A model generated the notes under the pieces. It saw nothing but the letters and a program-made list of their open reading frames with translations, did not search any database and was not told the origin of the DNA. A program made the position numbers and the translations under genes. Positions 33,184 to 42,107 of a DNA stretch of 56,913 nt are shown here, piece by piece. The DNA is from Entamoeba histolytica HM-1:IMSS (Eukaryota > Evosea > Mastigamoebida > Endamoebidae). The stretch lies in contig NW_001914946.1 of assembly GCF_000208925.1 (NCBI RefSeq), forward strand, positions 1-56,913, read 5' to 3'. Numbering within the stretch: position 1 is the stretch's first letter; the number at the start of each line of letters is the position of its first letter.

Positions 33184-35325
33184 ATGAAGAAGTTCTTTGC
33201 AAAAGTAACCAAACACGATAAAAAAGATGATAAAGATAAGGAGGAAAAGAAAAAAGAAGAGAAAAAGAAAGACAAATCTCATCACGAAAAAGAAGAGTCA
33301 CAAAAAATAAAAGAAGAAGCTAAGAAGAAAGCTGAAGAAGAAGCTAAGAAGAAGGCAGAGGAAGAAGAAGCTAAGAAGAAAGCTGAAGAAGAAGCTAAAA
33401 AGAAAGCTGAAGAAGAAGCCAAAAAGAAAGCTGAAGAAGAAGCCAAAAAGAAAGCTGAAGAAGAAGCTAAGAAGAAGGCAGAGGAAGAAGAAGCTAAGAA
33501 GAAAGCTGAAGAAGAAGCCAAAAAGAAAGCTGAAGAAGAAGCTAAGAAGAAAGCTGAAGAAGAAGCTAAAAAGAAGGCAGAGGAAGAAGAAGCTAAAAAG
33601 AAGGCAGAGGAAGAAGAAGCTAAGAAGAAGGCAGAGGAAGAAGCTAAAAAGAAAGCTGAAGAAGAAGCTAAAAAGAAAGCTGAAGAAGAAGCTAAAAAGA
33701 AAGCTGAAGAAGAAGCTAAAAAGAAAGCTGAAGAAGAAGCTAAGAAGAAGGCAGAGGAAGAAAAGAAAAACCAGCCACAAGGACTAGGATTAGGTGGAGG
33801 ATTAGGGCAGCCACAAGGATTAGGTCTTGGAGGTGGACTTGGACAACCACAAGGACTAGGACTTGGAGGTGGATTAGGATTAGGTGGAGGACTTGGACAA
33901 CCACAAGGATTAGGACTTGGACAACCACAAGGATTAGGACTTGGACAACCACAAGGATTAGGACTTGGAGGTGGATTAGGATTAGGTGGAGGATTAGGGC
34001 AGCCACAAGGATTAGGTCTTGGAGGTGGACTTGGACAACCAAGTGGATTACCTAGTTTAGGACAACCAAGTATGCCAGTTACCTCTGAACAAGGAAGTGC
34101 TGGAATTAGTGGTGGAGAGCTTCAGATGAAAGGTACTGGTAAAAAAACAATAAAAAAGAAGAAGATGGGGGTTGCACAATCAGCATTCTTTGCACATGAA
34201 AATGAAGAAAAGGCAAATGCAATGTTAAGTAAGATTGCTGATGATGCAGTGTTAGTATTTGATTGTGGAAGTTCATTTATCAAAGTTGGGGTTGCAGGAG
34301 AAGAACAACCAAGAAAGGTTATTCCAACGTGTTATTGTGTGATAGAAGATGAAGAATATGAAGGAGGAGAAAGAAAAGAATTTGGATATAAAGCTATTGA
34401 TGAAAATGCTAAGTTAATTTGGCCTCTTGATCCAAGAAATGATACTGATTGGGATGGGTTGTTTGACATTATCCAAAATATTTATCAAGTCGAATTAAAC
34501 GAATTAGAACCAAGTGCCCATGCAGTAGTGATGACAGATTTACCAAACATGAATGAAGTTGCAACAGACAAAATCAAGTCTATGATGTTTAATGATTTGA
34601 ATGTTCCATTTTTAAAAATAGTTAATCCAGCATTAATGGCATTGTATGCAGAAGGAAAGGAAACTGGTCTTGTAGTTGAAATTGGTAATAGAATGCAAAT
34701 AGTACCAGCTGTCGATGGATTTGTTATTGATAGTGCTATAACTAAAATTAAAGGTAATGTTTCTGGGTTAACAGAGTATATGCAACGGTTATTAAGGTCA
34801 TGTGGATATATTTATACAACGTCACAACAAATGGAATTAGTTAGAGCAATTAAAGAAAATGTTTGTTATGTTGCCCTTGACTATGATGCAGAAATGAAAA
34901 GAAAGCCTAGAGAAATTATGAAAGAATATAAAGTTCCTGGAAATGATAACACTTCTAAATTCTTCCAAGAACGATTCCAATGTCCAGAGGCTTTATTTAA
35001 ACCAGAAAAGGTTGGTATTGATACAGAAGGATTACCACAAATGATCTTTGAATGTATTAAAAAATGTCCATTAACTTCAAGAAGACCATTGTTAAATCAT
35101 ATCATTTTGGCTGGAGGATCAACATTATTCCCTGGATTACCAGAAAGACTTGATCAAGACCTCAAAAAAATTTTAGAAGAAAATAAGATGAATTCAAGAG
35201 ATGTTAAGATTATTGTTCATCAGAATAGAAAATATTTAGCATGGGCTGGTGCTGCTTTATTAGCTGGTATGTCTACATTACAAGATGAAGAACAATGCAC
35301 AAAAGATTATTACGATAATAATTAA
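33184..35325 (+). CDS. Actin-related protein with long Lys/Glu helix and Gly-rich repeat N-terminus
   Basis: The 713-residue product has three parts. Residues about 44-196 are made of 7- or 8-residue EEAKKKA units that should form a single alpha-helix. Residues about 198-293 are repeats of GQPQGLGLGGGLG type. Residues about 355-713 are an actin fold: DCGSSFIKVGVAGEEQPRKV at 360 (the first phosphate loop), AEGKETGLVVEIGNR (the second loop region) and the adenosine motif GGSTLFPG (644-651). The second loop EIGNR replaces DSGDG, and by alignment actin Gln137 and His161 correspond to Pro482 and Ile506, so ATP hydrolysis is unlikely. I cannot match it to one ARP class. It begins with a basic Lys-rich stretch (1-40). 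No other gene overlaps. Confidence 0.9.
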   Translation: MKKFFAKVTKHDKKDDKDKEEKKKEEKKKDKSHHEKEESQKIKEEAKKKAEEEAKKKAEEEEAKKKAEEEAKKKAEEEAKKKAEEEAKKKAEEEAKKKAEEEEAKKKAEEEAKKKAEEEAKKKAEEEAKKKAEEEEAKKKAEEEEAKKKAEEEAKKKAEEEAKKKAEEEAKKKAEEEAKKKAEEEAKKKAEEEKKNQPQGLGLGGGLGQPQGLGLGGGLGQPQGLGLGGGLGLGGGLGQPQGLGLGQPQGLGLGQPQGLGLGGGLGLGGGLGQPQGLGLGGGLGQPSGLPSLGQPSMPVTSEQGSAGISGGELQMKGTGKKTIKKKKMGVAQSAFFAHENEEKANAMLSKIADDAVLVFDCGSSFIKVGVAGEEQPRKVIPTCYCVIEDEEYEGGERKEFGYKAIDENAKLIWPLDPRNDTDWDGLFDIIQNIYQVELNELEPSAHAVVMTDLPNMNEVATDKIKSMMFNDLNVPFLKIVNPALMALYAEGKETGLVVEIGNRMQIVPAVDGFVIDSAITKIKGNVSGLTEYMQRLLRSCGYIYTTSQQMELVRAIKENVCYVALDYDAEMKRKPREIMKEYKVPGNDNTSKFFQERFQCPEALFKPEKVGIDTEGLPQMIFECIKKCPLTSRRPLLNHIILAGGSTLFPGLPERLDQDLKKILEENKMNSRDVKIIVHQNRKYLAWAGAALLAGMSTLQDEEQCTKDYYDNN
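33316..33770 (+). repeat. Coding 21-nt tandem repeat (EEAKKKA helix)
   Basis: About 21 units of a 21-bp repeat, some with one extra GAA/GAG codon. The codon pattern changes in blocks (gctgaagaa versus gcagaggaa), indicating recent duplications. Confidence 0.92.
33775..34060 (+). repeat. Coding Gly/Leu/Gln/Pro tandem repeat
   Basis: Repeats of GQPQGLGL with optional GGGLG inserts, built from GGACTTGGACAACCACAAGG-like units. Confidence 0.9.
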
Positions 35326-35459
35326 ATTCACAACAACTTTTTATTTTTATTTTTTTAAGTCATAAACTTTTTTTATGTATTTTAGATTTTTGATATAAAA
35401 AGTGAAAAGAAAAGTCATACATATTATAAGGTAAATCTTTCTCTTTGTATGAAATTATT

Positions 35460-35831
35460 ATGATTCCTGTATCACCTAAACAGTCAGACAAGTCTCAGTC
35501 AACTCAATTTCTTTATTCTCCAATTTATCAGAACCAGCCTGTCTCACCTTTTAATGGTTTATCACCTAATTATGGAGGTTATCAATCATCTCCTGTTCAA
35601 ATAGTGTATGTAAGTGAACCTCAAGCAAAACTATTATTTGTATTAGGATTTATATTTTGTTGTTTATGGCCAATTAATGCATGTTTATACCGTCATTCAA
35701 CAAATAAACAAATTCAACAATGGGTTCAATTGTCTATACTTTGTTTTTTCCTTTCATTAATTTTATTTTCATTAGTAATTATCTTTGTAGTTATTGGAAT
35801 CAATTATGAATTGTTCGCATCACTTAATTGA
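35460..35831 (+). CDS. Small proline-rich two-pass membrane protein
   Basis: I start at the ATG at 35460 (MIPVSPKQSD), giving 123 residues; the in-frame codon at 35445 is TTG. Residues 1-55 are Ser/Pro/Gln/Tyr-rich and cytosolic in appearance. Two hydrophobic helices follow: LLFVLGFIFCCLWPINACLY and LSILCFFLSLILFSLVIIFV, with a short polar loop between. The tail is short and hydrophobic. No family is recognised. Proline-rich N-termini on small two-pass proteins often bind WW or SH3 domains, but that is speculation. Confidence 0.7.
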   Translation: MIPVSPKQSDKSQSTQFLYSPIYQNQPVSPFNGLSPNYGGYQSSPVQIVYVSEPQAKLLFVLGFIFCCLWPINACLYRHSTNKQIQQWVQLSILCFFLSLILFSLVIIFVVIGINYELFASLN

Positions 35832-35942
35832 TATTTCAATTGAACCATTTCTTTCACTTTTGAAAACAAAATAGTGCAACTTAAATAGAAAAAGTACATC
35901 AAGAAAATCAATCTAACGTATAATAAAATATTGTGTTTTGTA

Positions 35943-36461
35943 TTATTTAAGACCAACCAAATGAAGTAGATAATCCCAAAATGTTTTTCTTGGTTGAATA
36001 ACTAATTGTTGGAGAACATCACCACAGCCATATTCTTCTCCAAATTGATTAATACCATTTACTAAATATTGTTTTCCATTTGCTGACATTAAACCATTGG
36101 AGATCATTTTATGAGCATCATTAACAGAAGAATAAACAATTTTTATATCCCCATTATTAGTTTGATTTACTGCTTCTATCTTACCATTTTTTTTTGCTTC
36201 TTCAATAATTTTACCCATTTCAGATAATGGTGCATTTTTAATAATAATAGAACGTTGATTATTCATTTGACTTGGACCATCAGATAATGTAGTTAAAGGG
36301 GTAGACATAAACACTGATGTTCTTCTTAATTGTGGTTGTCTTAATCCATTATTTAATGGAGTGTCTACAATAGAATTTCGTGGTAATGATATAGAAGGTT
36401 GTTTTGTTTTTTTTTGGTTAAACAATGTTACTGGTCTTTCATTTTTTGTTCTAATATCCAT
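35943..36461 (-). CDS. Nup53/Nup35-like nucleoporin (RRM-type)
   Basis: The 172-residue protein has a Ser/Thr/Pro/Asn-rich basic N-terminus (1-68). Next comes an RRM-like fold (about 69-145) with SIIIKNAPLSEMGKIIEEA, GDIKIVYSSVNDAHKMI and KQYLVNG in the order expected for the MPPN RRM of Nup35/Nup53. The last 14 residues, KTFWDYLLHLVGLK, form an amphipathic helix like the membrane-bending C-terminus of that family. Nup53 links the inner ring of the nuclear pore to the membrane. The protein is much smaller than yeast or human members (about 320-480). A GAACT element lies 20-24 bp upstream of the ATG. Confidence 0.6.
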   Translation of the reverse strand: MDIRTKNERPVTLFNQKKTKQPSISLPRNSIVDTPLNNGLRQPQLRRTSVFMSTPLTTLSDGPSQMNNQRSIIIKNAPLSEMGKIIEEAKKNGKIEAVNQTNNGDIKIVYSSVNDAHKMISNGLMSANGKQYLVNGINQFGEEYGCGDVLQQLVIQPRKTFWDYLLHLVGLK

Positions 36462-36480
36462 ATTTAAATATGAAGAAGGT

Positions 36481-36485
36481 AGTTC
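36481..36485 (-). promoter_or_regulatory. GAAC promoter element of the Nup53-like gene
   Basis: GAACT on the minus strand, 20-24 bp before the ATG at 36461. Confidence 0.4.
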
Positions 36486-36729
36486 TGTTACATTAATTTC
36501 ATGTACATATCACTTTTTTAACAAAGAGACAAACTATACATAGATGGTCTCATCTACACAATTCACTTTTCCCTTTTTTTTGTTTTTTTTTTATAAAATA
36601 ATTATAAAATATGAATAATAAAGTTATTATAATTTAATAGTATATTAAATATAACAACAAACAATTTATTTTATTATTATTTTTTATTATTTAATAATAT
36701 TCAAATAATACTAATAGTTCTAAATTAAA

Positions 36730-38898
36730 ATGAATATTATATTCACCCAACATGATGTTTTCTTATGGATTTATCAACATCCAGAAGATTCTGAATTAGA
36801 TAAACAAGTCTTTCATTCTTCTGTTTTAACTAATGAAAAAGATCATACATATCAAATGTCAACAAGAAGAATTAAGTCAATAATTATTCCAGAATATATT
36901 AATGTTCTTGATGAAAATTGTTTTAATGATGAAATAAAATTAGTTTCAATCATTTTACCTGATGAATTACTTAGTATTAAATCTAATTGTTTTAGACATT
37001 GTAATAAATTAGCATTTATTGAATTGCCATCAAAATTAGAAGTAATTGGAAATAAAGCATTTGAATATTGTGATTTAATTAATACTATTTCAATTCCTGA
37101 TTCAATTCATTTAATAGGAATTGATGCATTTGATAATTGTCAGTCACTTAATTCTTTCTCATATTCTAAAATAATTGGTATTATTCATTCTAATATTTAT
37201 TATTTAAATACTTTTAATGAATTATTATATTTTAAAAAACCATCTCAACTTGAAATGATTAATGGACAACCTATTAATCTCTTTTTTATGAATTCTTTAG
37301 ATATTCTTCTTAAAAATGAGTCAATTCAATCAATTGGATCTTCTTGTTTTAAAGAAAATAAATCAATTTCAGAAATTACTCTTCCTGAATCAATTACTTC
37401 AATTAAAACAGAGGCTTTTGCTTATTGTGTAAATTTAACTTCAATAAATTTACCTTCAACACTTAAAAAAATTGAAAATGATGCATTTAAGAAAGTTAAT
37501 TTAAAAACAATTAAACTTCCAGATTCAATAATAACATTAGGATCTTCTGTTTTTGAAGGTTGTACATCATTATCATCAATTTATTTTTCATCAAATTTAT
37601 TAAATCTTGGAGACCGTTCATTTGCTTTTTGTAAAAGTCTTTCATCAATAACATTACCCTCTTCTCTTACATTAATTGGAAATAATATATTCATGAATTG
37701 TACATCAATTAAGTCTATGAATATTCCAAATAATTTGACAATACAAAATGATAATTGTTTCTTTGTTAATTCAAATATTCTTTTAAAAGTAAAATTACCA
37801 CCACTATTGTTAAAATTAAATTCAATAACATTATCTTCTTATAACAATAATAATTTAACAATATCTATTCCATCAAATTGTTCTGTTCTTTCAAATCATT
37901 GTTTTGAATCTTCATTAATTCAATCTATTGAACTTTCTACATTAATTACATCACTTGGTAATAATTGTTTTTGTAAATCTAATTTAACAAAAGTTATTCT
38001 TCCATCTTCTTTATCATCCCTTTCTATTAGTTTGTTTGAAAATTGTTTCTATTTAAAGTCAGTTCAATTACCATCATCATTACAAGTTATTCCAAAGTAT
38101 TGTTTTAGTCATTGCAATGCTTTACTTTCTATTACACTTCCTACTTCCATTACTATGATAGATGAAGGTGCATTTTCTAATTGTAGTCATCTAACTTATA
38201 TGGAATTATCTTCAAATATTAAAATAATTGGTGCCAGTTGTTTTGAAGATTGTAGTTTTCTTCCAACATTACAATTAGAATCATTACCACTTATCACTAT
38301 TGGTAATGAATGTTTCTATGGTTGTAATGCACTAAAAACAATTAGCCTTCCTTCAACAATACAATCCCTTGGGTTAAATTGTTTTGCTAATTGTGAGCAT
38401 TTAACTTATGTCCATTTACCAATGTCATTGACTAGTCTATCTCCGTATTGTTTCTTAAATTGTTCTTCTCTTAAATCAATTGAACTACCTACATCCCTTC
38501 TTTCTCTTCAAACACATTGTTTTGATCAGTGTTCTTCTTTATCTTCAATAAAACTTCCTGACTCTCTTTTAATCATTGATTCATATGCCTTTTCTTTATG
38601 TTATTCTCTTATTTCAATTGACTTATCTTCTAATCTTCAAGTCATTAATTCAAATGCTTTCGATCGTTGTGAAAAACTTAGGTCTATCGAATTACCAATT
38701 TCATTAAAATGTATTAATTCAAATGCTTTCAGACAATGTGTTTCTCTAAATAATATTAACATTCCTCCTAACATTCTTTTCATAGACCAAAATACATTCA
38801 GCAGATGTAATAACATCACTTCATTTAATCTTCCAAAGTCTTTAAGCTCTTGGGTTTTTAATATAGAGTCTAAGAATTTTAAAGTAAATTTAATTTAG
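36730..38898 (+). CDS. BspA-like leucine-rich repeat protein
   Basis: The 722-residue protein is made of about 25 repeats of 23 residues of the TpLRR/BspA type (for example SLPSTIQSLGLNCFANCEHLT and similar, with LP and CF/AF anchors). The N-terminal ~60 residues are unique. Entamoeba has a large family of these proteins, some at the surface and some with a C-terminal CaaX box. This one has no signal peptide and no CaaX box (it ends KVNLI), so it is probably cytosolic or nuclear. Some repeats in the middle (about 155-210 and 350-395) are disrupted by Asn/Tyr-rich insertions. Confidence 0.93.
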   Translation: MNIIFTQHDVFLWIYQHPEDSELDKQVFHSSVLTNEKDHTYQMSTRRIKSIIIPEYINVLDENCFNDEIKLVSIILPDELLSIKSNCFRHCNKLAFIELPSKLEVIGNKAFEYCDLINTISIPDSIHLIGIDAFDNCQSLNSFSYSKIIGIIHSNIYYLNTFNELLYFKKPSQLEMINGQPINLFFMNSLDILLKNESIQSIGSSCFKENKSISEITLPESITSIKTEAFAYCVNLTSINLPSTLKKIENDAFKKVNLKTIKLPDSIITLGSSVFEGCTSLSSIYFSSNLLNLGDRSFAFCKSLSSITLPSSLTLIGNNIFMNCTSIKSMNIPNNLTIQNDNCFFVNSNILLKVKLPPLLLKLNSITLSSYNNNNLTISIPSNCSVLSNHCFESSLIQSIELSTLITSLGNNCFCKSNLTKVILPSSLSSLSISLFENCFYLKSVQLPSSLQVIPKYCFSHCNALLSITLPTSITMIDEGAFSNCSHLTYMELSSNIKIIGASCFEDCSFLPTLQLESLPLITIGNECFYGCNALKTISLPSTIQSLGLNCFANCEHLTYVHLPMSLTSLSPYCFLNCSSLKSIELPTSLLSLQTHCFDQCSSLSSIKLPDSLLIIDSYAFSLCYSLISIDLSSNLQVINSNAFDRCEKLRSIELPISLKCINSNAFRQCVSLNNINIPPNILFIDQNTFSRCNNITSFNLPKSLSSWVFNIESKNFKVNLI

Positions 38899-38978
38899 AG
38901 ATTCTTGACGTTTTTCTTTCTTTTCTTTTTATTTCTTAATCTTCTCTTCAACTTATTACTCCGTTAAATGAATAGCTA

Positions 38979-39944
38979 ATGACGTGGAACATTCTTAATA
39001 AATACTTTTTAAGATTCTACCCATTAAAAAATTTATTAGTACGAACTGAAAATATCAGACTTGTCATTATGTCTATTCAACAAGTTTTAGAAAATCTTCA
39101 AATAAATAATGATACAAACGTGAATGGAAGACAACTTAAAATCTCGATGATCAACTTATTTAAATTTATATCTTCTCAAATAAAAGATGTACAAGAAGAA
39201 GATAACAAAAAACAAGCTAATCTTGTTAAAACCCTTCAAGTTGTTATCAAAGAAGTTGACACAATAAAAAAGGTACAACAAGAAACACAAAATAAAATAG
39301 AGGTAATGGCTAATGTAATTAGAAAAATGTCTGATAAAATAAATGAGTCAAAAGGAACTACATCCCCAAATATGTCTTTACTTCAAAAATCTTGTGGATG
39401 TGAAGAAAACAGAAAAATTATTTTAGATATGAAGAAGAAGCTTGGAGAAATCAATAACATAATTGATGAAGTTAAAGAAAATTACAAAGAATTAAAAAAC
39501 CAAGTAAGAACTACTAACTCAAATATTGCTTCTATAAAGGAAGAGTTAAACATTTGTAAATCATTAACAAACTCAAATTCTCAAGAAATTAAACACCCCC
39601 GAGAAAAGAATGTTGCTCCAGTCTCCACTTTTAATGTTCCTCAATCACCTCAGGCGTGTGTACAACCACCACCACCTCCTCCTATTGACAATTCAAAGGT
39701 ACCAAGCGTTTCAAGTATTTCTACGTCAGGAAGAGGAGACTTACTTTCACAAATCCAGCGAGGAAAAAAATTAAAAAAGACCACTGTAAATGATCGTTCT
39801 AAACCAATGATTTCTAAAGAACAACAAAGTCCAACAACTCCACATTATCCAACAAACCCTTTAATGGCTGCTATTGCAGCACGAGCAAATAGAGGAGGAA
39901 GTTCAATGAAAAATACTCGAGGAACACCACAAAGAAAATGGTAA
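38979..39944 (+). CDS. WH2-domain coiled-coil protein with poly-proline (verprolin/WIP-like WH2)
   Basis: From the first ATG (38979) the protein has 321 residues; from the inner ATG (39069, MSIQQVLENLQ) it has 291. A GAACT lies at 39043-39047, 22-26 bp before the inner ATG. That spacing is seen at other genes here, so I favour the inner start. In the long-form numbering, a coiled coil (about 40-205) leads to a PPPPPP run (about 228-236), then a WH2 motif at about 251-280 (GRGDLLSQIQRGKKLKKT). The WH2 is followed by NDRSKP, as in verprolin/WIP WH2s. A late helix, NPLMAAIAARANRG, may be a second actin-binding segment. I see no acidic Arp2/3-activating tail, so it is more like an actin-monomer binder than a WASP. 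Confidence 0.85.
   Translation: MTWNILNKYFLRFYPLKNLLVRTENIRLVIMSIQQVLENLQINNDTNVNGRQLKISMINLFKFISSQIKDVQEEDNKKQANLVKTLQVVIKEVDTIKKVQQETQNKIEVMANVIRKMSDKINESKGTTSPNMSLLQKSCGCEENRKIILDMKKKLGEINNIIDEVKENYKELKNQVRTTNSNIASIKEELNICKSLTNSNSQEIKHPREKNVAPVSTFNVPQSPQACVQPPPPPPIDNSKVPSVSSISTSGRGDLLSQIQRGKKLKKTTVNDRSKPMISKEQQSPTTPHYPTNPLMAAIAARANRGGSSMKNTRGTPQRKW
39043..39047 (+). promoter_or_regulatory. GAAC promoter element supporting the inner start of the WH2 gene
   Basis: GAACT lies 22-26 bp before the ATG at 39069. It would lie inside the coding region if the longer start at 38979 were used. Confidence 0.4.
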
Positions 39945-40515
39945 AAAGTTAATTAACAAAAAATGGTTTGTTTATATTTTACTCTATCTTTTTTGAAGAT
40001 TGAACATAAACAAAATTTATGACATAAATTTTTATTAATGTCTCAACTTTCATCTTTAAACTTAACATATCTATGTTGTATTATTATTGTTAACATCTAT
40101 TCATTATTCCTACTTAATTATATAATTATATACTTCTTAACAAAAATATTCAATTTAATATTAATAAGAAAAACTTTGGAAACACAAAAATATTAATTTC
40201 AATACTTTCTTTAAAAATTTGCTTTTATTAACATAACAAAATATTCAAACAAGATTGTTTCTCTTATACAGTTTTAAGCAGAGCCAAAACTCTTTTATCA
40301 ACATACCATTGTGTTTAAGTTTAAATATCCTTCAACCATCCAAAATTAAAATTATATAAATAATAAACCAATTGATAAAAAAAATGATACGTCAAAAAGA
40401 TACAAAAAAGATACAATGCTTAATTTACCAAAGATCCATTTAAATTATATAACACTAACCAAAAACAATGAATAAATTATCTAAAACAACTTTTCATTTA
40501 CTAATGAATAACACA
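39945..40515. other. Intergenic stretch
   Basis: About 570 bp of AT-rich sequence between convergent genes. Nothing gene-like was seen. Confidence 0.45.
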
Positions 40516-40719
40516 TTAGAATCCTCCATAATAATTTGCTGGTGTACAACCAGTTGGATACATTACTTGATAAGGATCAGCTGGTACAATATATCCAGGT
40601 GGATAAACTGGTACGGTAGTAGTAACCACAGGAACAGTTGGACAACATGCAGGGACAGTTGTTCCATACATGGGTCTCCCGAGTTGGTCATAACCAATAA
40701 TTGGCATATATCCTGACAT
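40516..40719 (-). CDS. Small Pro/Tyr/Gly-rich protein
   Basis: The 67-residue product begins MSGYMPIIGYDQLGRPMYG and is rich in Pro, Tyr, Thr and Val (VPVYPPGYIVPADP). It has one Cys pair in ACCPT. No membrane segment is seen. The base composition is higher in GC than the flanks, which suggests a real gene. No family is recognised. Confidence 0.6.
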   Translation of the reverse strand: MSGYMPIIGYDQLGRPMYGTTVPACCPTVPVVTTTVPVYPPGYIVPADPYQVMYPTGCTPANYYGGF

Positions 40720-40834
40720 AACTTAATCTGATACTTCTCAGTCCTCTTTTCAAGTTTAAATCTTTTGGTTTTTTCTTGAAACTATTTTAAACTAATTTGT
40801 TAATTTAAATAAATTTTAATAATCTTTCTTGACT

Positions 40835-41348
40835 TTAATCCACAACATCTATTTTCACAATTAAATTACCAACTACATATTCAATCTTTGATGGTAATCC
40901 ATATCCTTTAAAAATTAACTCTTCATAATTACCTTCAATCTTTTTTTTTAACGTTTAGTCTAGTAGAGTCAAAAAGAACTAAAGAATGACAAATCCAATT
41001 TCTATATCTTCATTTGACTTGAATAGTCGTAATCAAATCATTTCCACTTCTCTGAAAATTGTTATCATAAAAATAAACTACATATTCTCTAAGTTATCCA
41101 TAAACGCTTAGTGAATATTTTTTTCCACCAGACTGACCTTTTCCTATGTGTATAACTTGAGGTTGTCCTTCAATTATTATGTCAAAAATCCCTCCAGTCA
41201 TTACACACTTCAGACTCATATTAATCACATTCATTGATTGTGCTTTTCCATTTTCTGAAAGTGGAATGAAACTATTGTCTATAGGTTGTGGATAGTCTTG
41301 AATTTGTTAATATAATTGGAATGATTCAATAGGAACAATATCATTCAT
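40835..41348 (-). pseudogene. Decayed DnaJ (Hsp40) C-terminal region
   Basis: Read on the minus strand from an ATG at 41348, the sequence has stops in frame at about 41309 and 41101, and a frameshift near 41000. The remaining text follows DnaJ C-terminal domains: KCVMTGGIFDIIIEGQPQVI, then HIGKGQSGGKKYSLSVYG, then FYDNNFQRSGNDLITTIQV (the F.R.G.DL core). Last comes KIEGNYEELIFKGYGLP followed by GNLIVKIDV. The J domain is absent. A GAACT lies 20-24 bp upstream (41368-41372), so a real promoter may remain. The gene is probably an old Hsp40-family copy. Confidence 0.7.
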
Positions 41349-41406
41349 ATGAAACAATGACTTTATTAGTTCTTTTTACATTAAAAAGTAATAAAAATCA
41401 CTTAAA

Positions 41407-41910
41407 TTAATTCTCTGGAACTTCAATTTCTCCATTGTTAATTTCTGCAATTACTTGTTTTGGTGATTTCTTATCAACTTGGCATCCACATGAATTGCAG
41501 GTTCCAAGAATTTCTTTAACTGTTCCTGCAAATGTCTTAGCAAGTGATCTTGGTCTCATTGTTCTAGCAATTTCATAAACATCATCCATTGAAATAGATC
41601 CAGAGTGAACGGTTGGAATTCCCTTGTTCTTCTTTCTATCCTTTGGTGGTTCTTTAAGTGCTTTAAGAATAAGAGCAGCAGCTGATGGAATAACTTCATA
41701 TGTAGCTACTCTATTAACAACAGTAATTCTAACTGTTACTCTCAATCCTTTCCATGCAAGTGTTGATTTGGCAAGGTCATCACCTGTTTTCTTTGGGTTA
41801 AGTCCAAGAGGTCCAACCTTTGGTCCAAGAGATGCACCTGCTGCTGCATCACCTGCAACTACTTTAACAACTAATTCTTTCTTTTCATTTGGATTTGGTT
41901 TAGGTGGCAT
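41407..41910 (-). CDS. RPL12: 60S ribosomal protein L12 (uL11)
   Basis: The 167-residue protein matches eukaryotic L12/uL11 along its length. It has the N-terminal domain with [17 protein letters not shown] (about 26-42), the Pro-rich [22 protein letters not shown] segment and the C-terminal RNA-binding domain with [21 protein letters not shown]. It binds the 28S GTPase-centre rRNA, at the base of the P stalk. The start is the ATG at 41910, preceded by a perfect AATGAACT element 25-32 bp upstream. Its base and codon use is more GC-rich than its neighbours, as expected for a highly expressed gene. Confidence 0.97.
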   Translation of the reverse strand: MPPKPNPNEKKELVVKVVAGDAAAGASLGPKVGPLGLNPKKTGDDLAKSTLAWKGLRVTVRITVVNRVATYEVIPSAAALILKALKEPPKDRKKNKGIPTVHSGSISMDDVYEIARTMRPRSLAKTFAGTVKEILGTCNSCGCQVDKKSPKQVIAEINNGEIEVPEN

Positions 41911-41934
41911 GGAGAAAGCTCTTGTACATTTTTT

Positions 41935-41942
41935 AGTTCATT
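41935..41942 (-). promoter_or_regulatory. GAAC promoter element of uL11
   Basis: AATGAACT, a perfect match to the Entamoeba GAAC core-promoter consensus, lies 25-32 bp before the ATG on the minus strand. Confidence 0.6.
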
Positions 41943-42107
41943 TATTTTACTTATCAATTATCACCCTTTTTTTTGTGTTTTAGGGTTTTTTCTTTTGTGT
42001 TTTTCTTTCTTTATTTTATTTTTAATTTTAGAAAAATAAAAAAAAATAAATAAACATCATTAGTTTTTAGAAGATAAACTTATTTATTTCATCTGTTAAA
42101 AGAAAAA

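Noticed and set aside
38979..39068. N-terminal 30 residues of the WH2 gene's long form
   Set aside because: Not firmly rejected, but the inner ATG with a GAAC element 22-26 bp upstream makes these codons likely promoter or leader sequence.
40468..40716. 82-residue plus-strand frame
   Set aside because: Antisense to the Pro/Tyr-rich frame at 40516-40719, which has a better composition and start.
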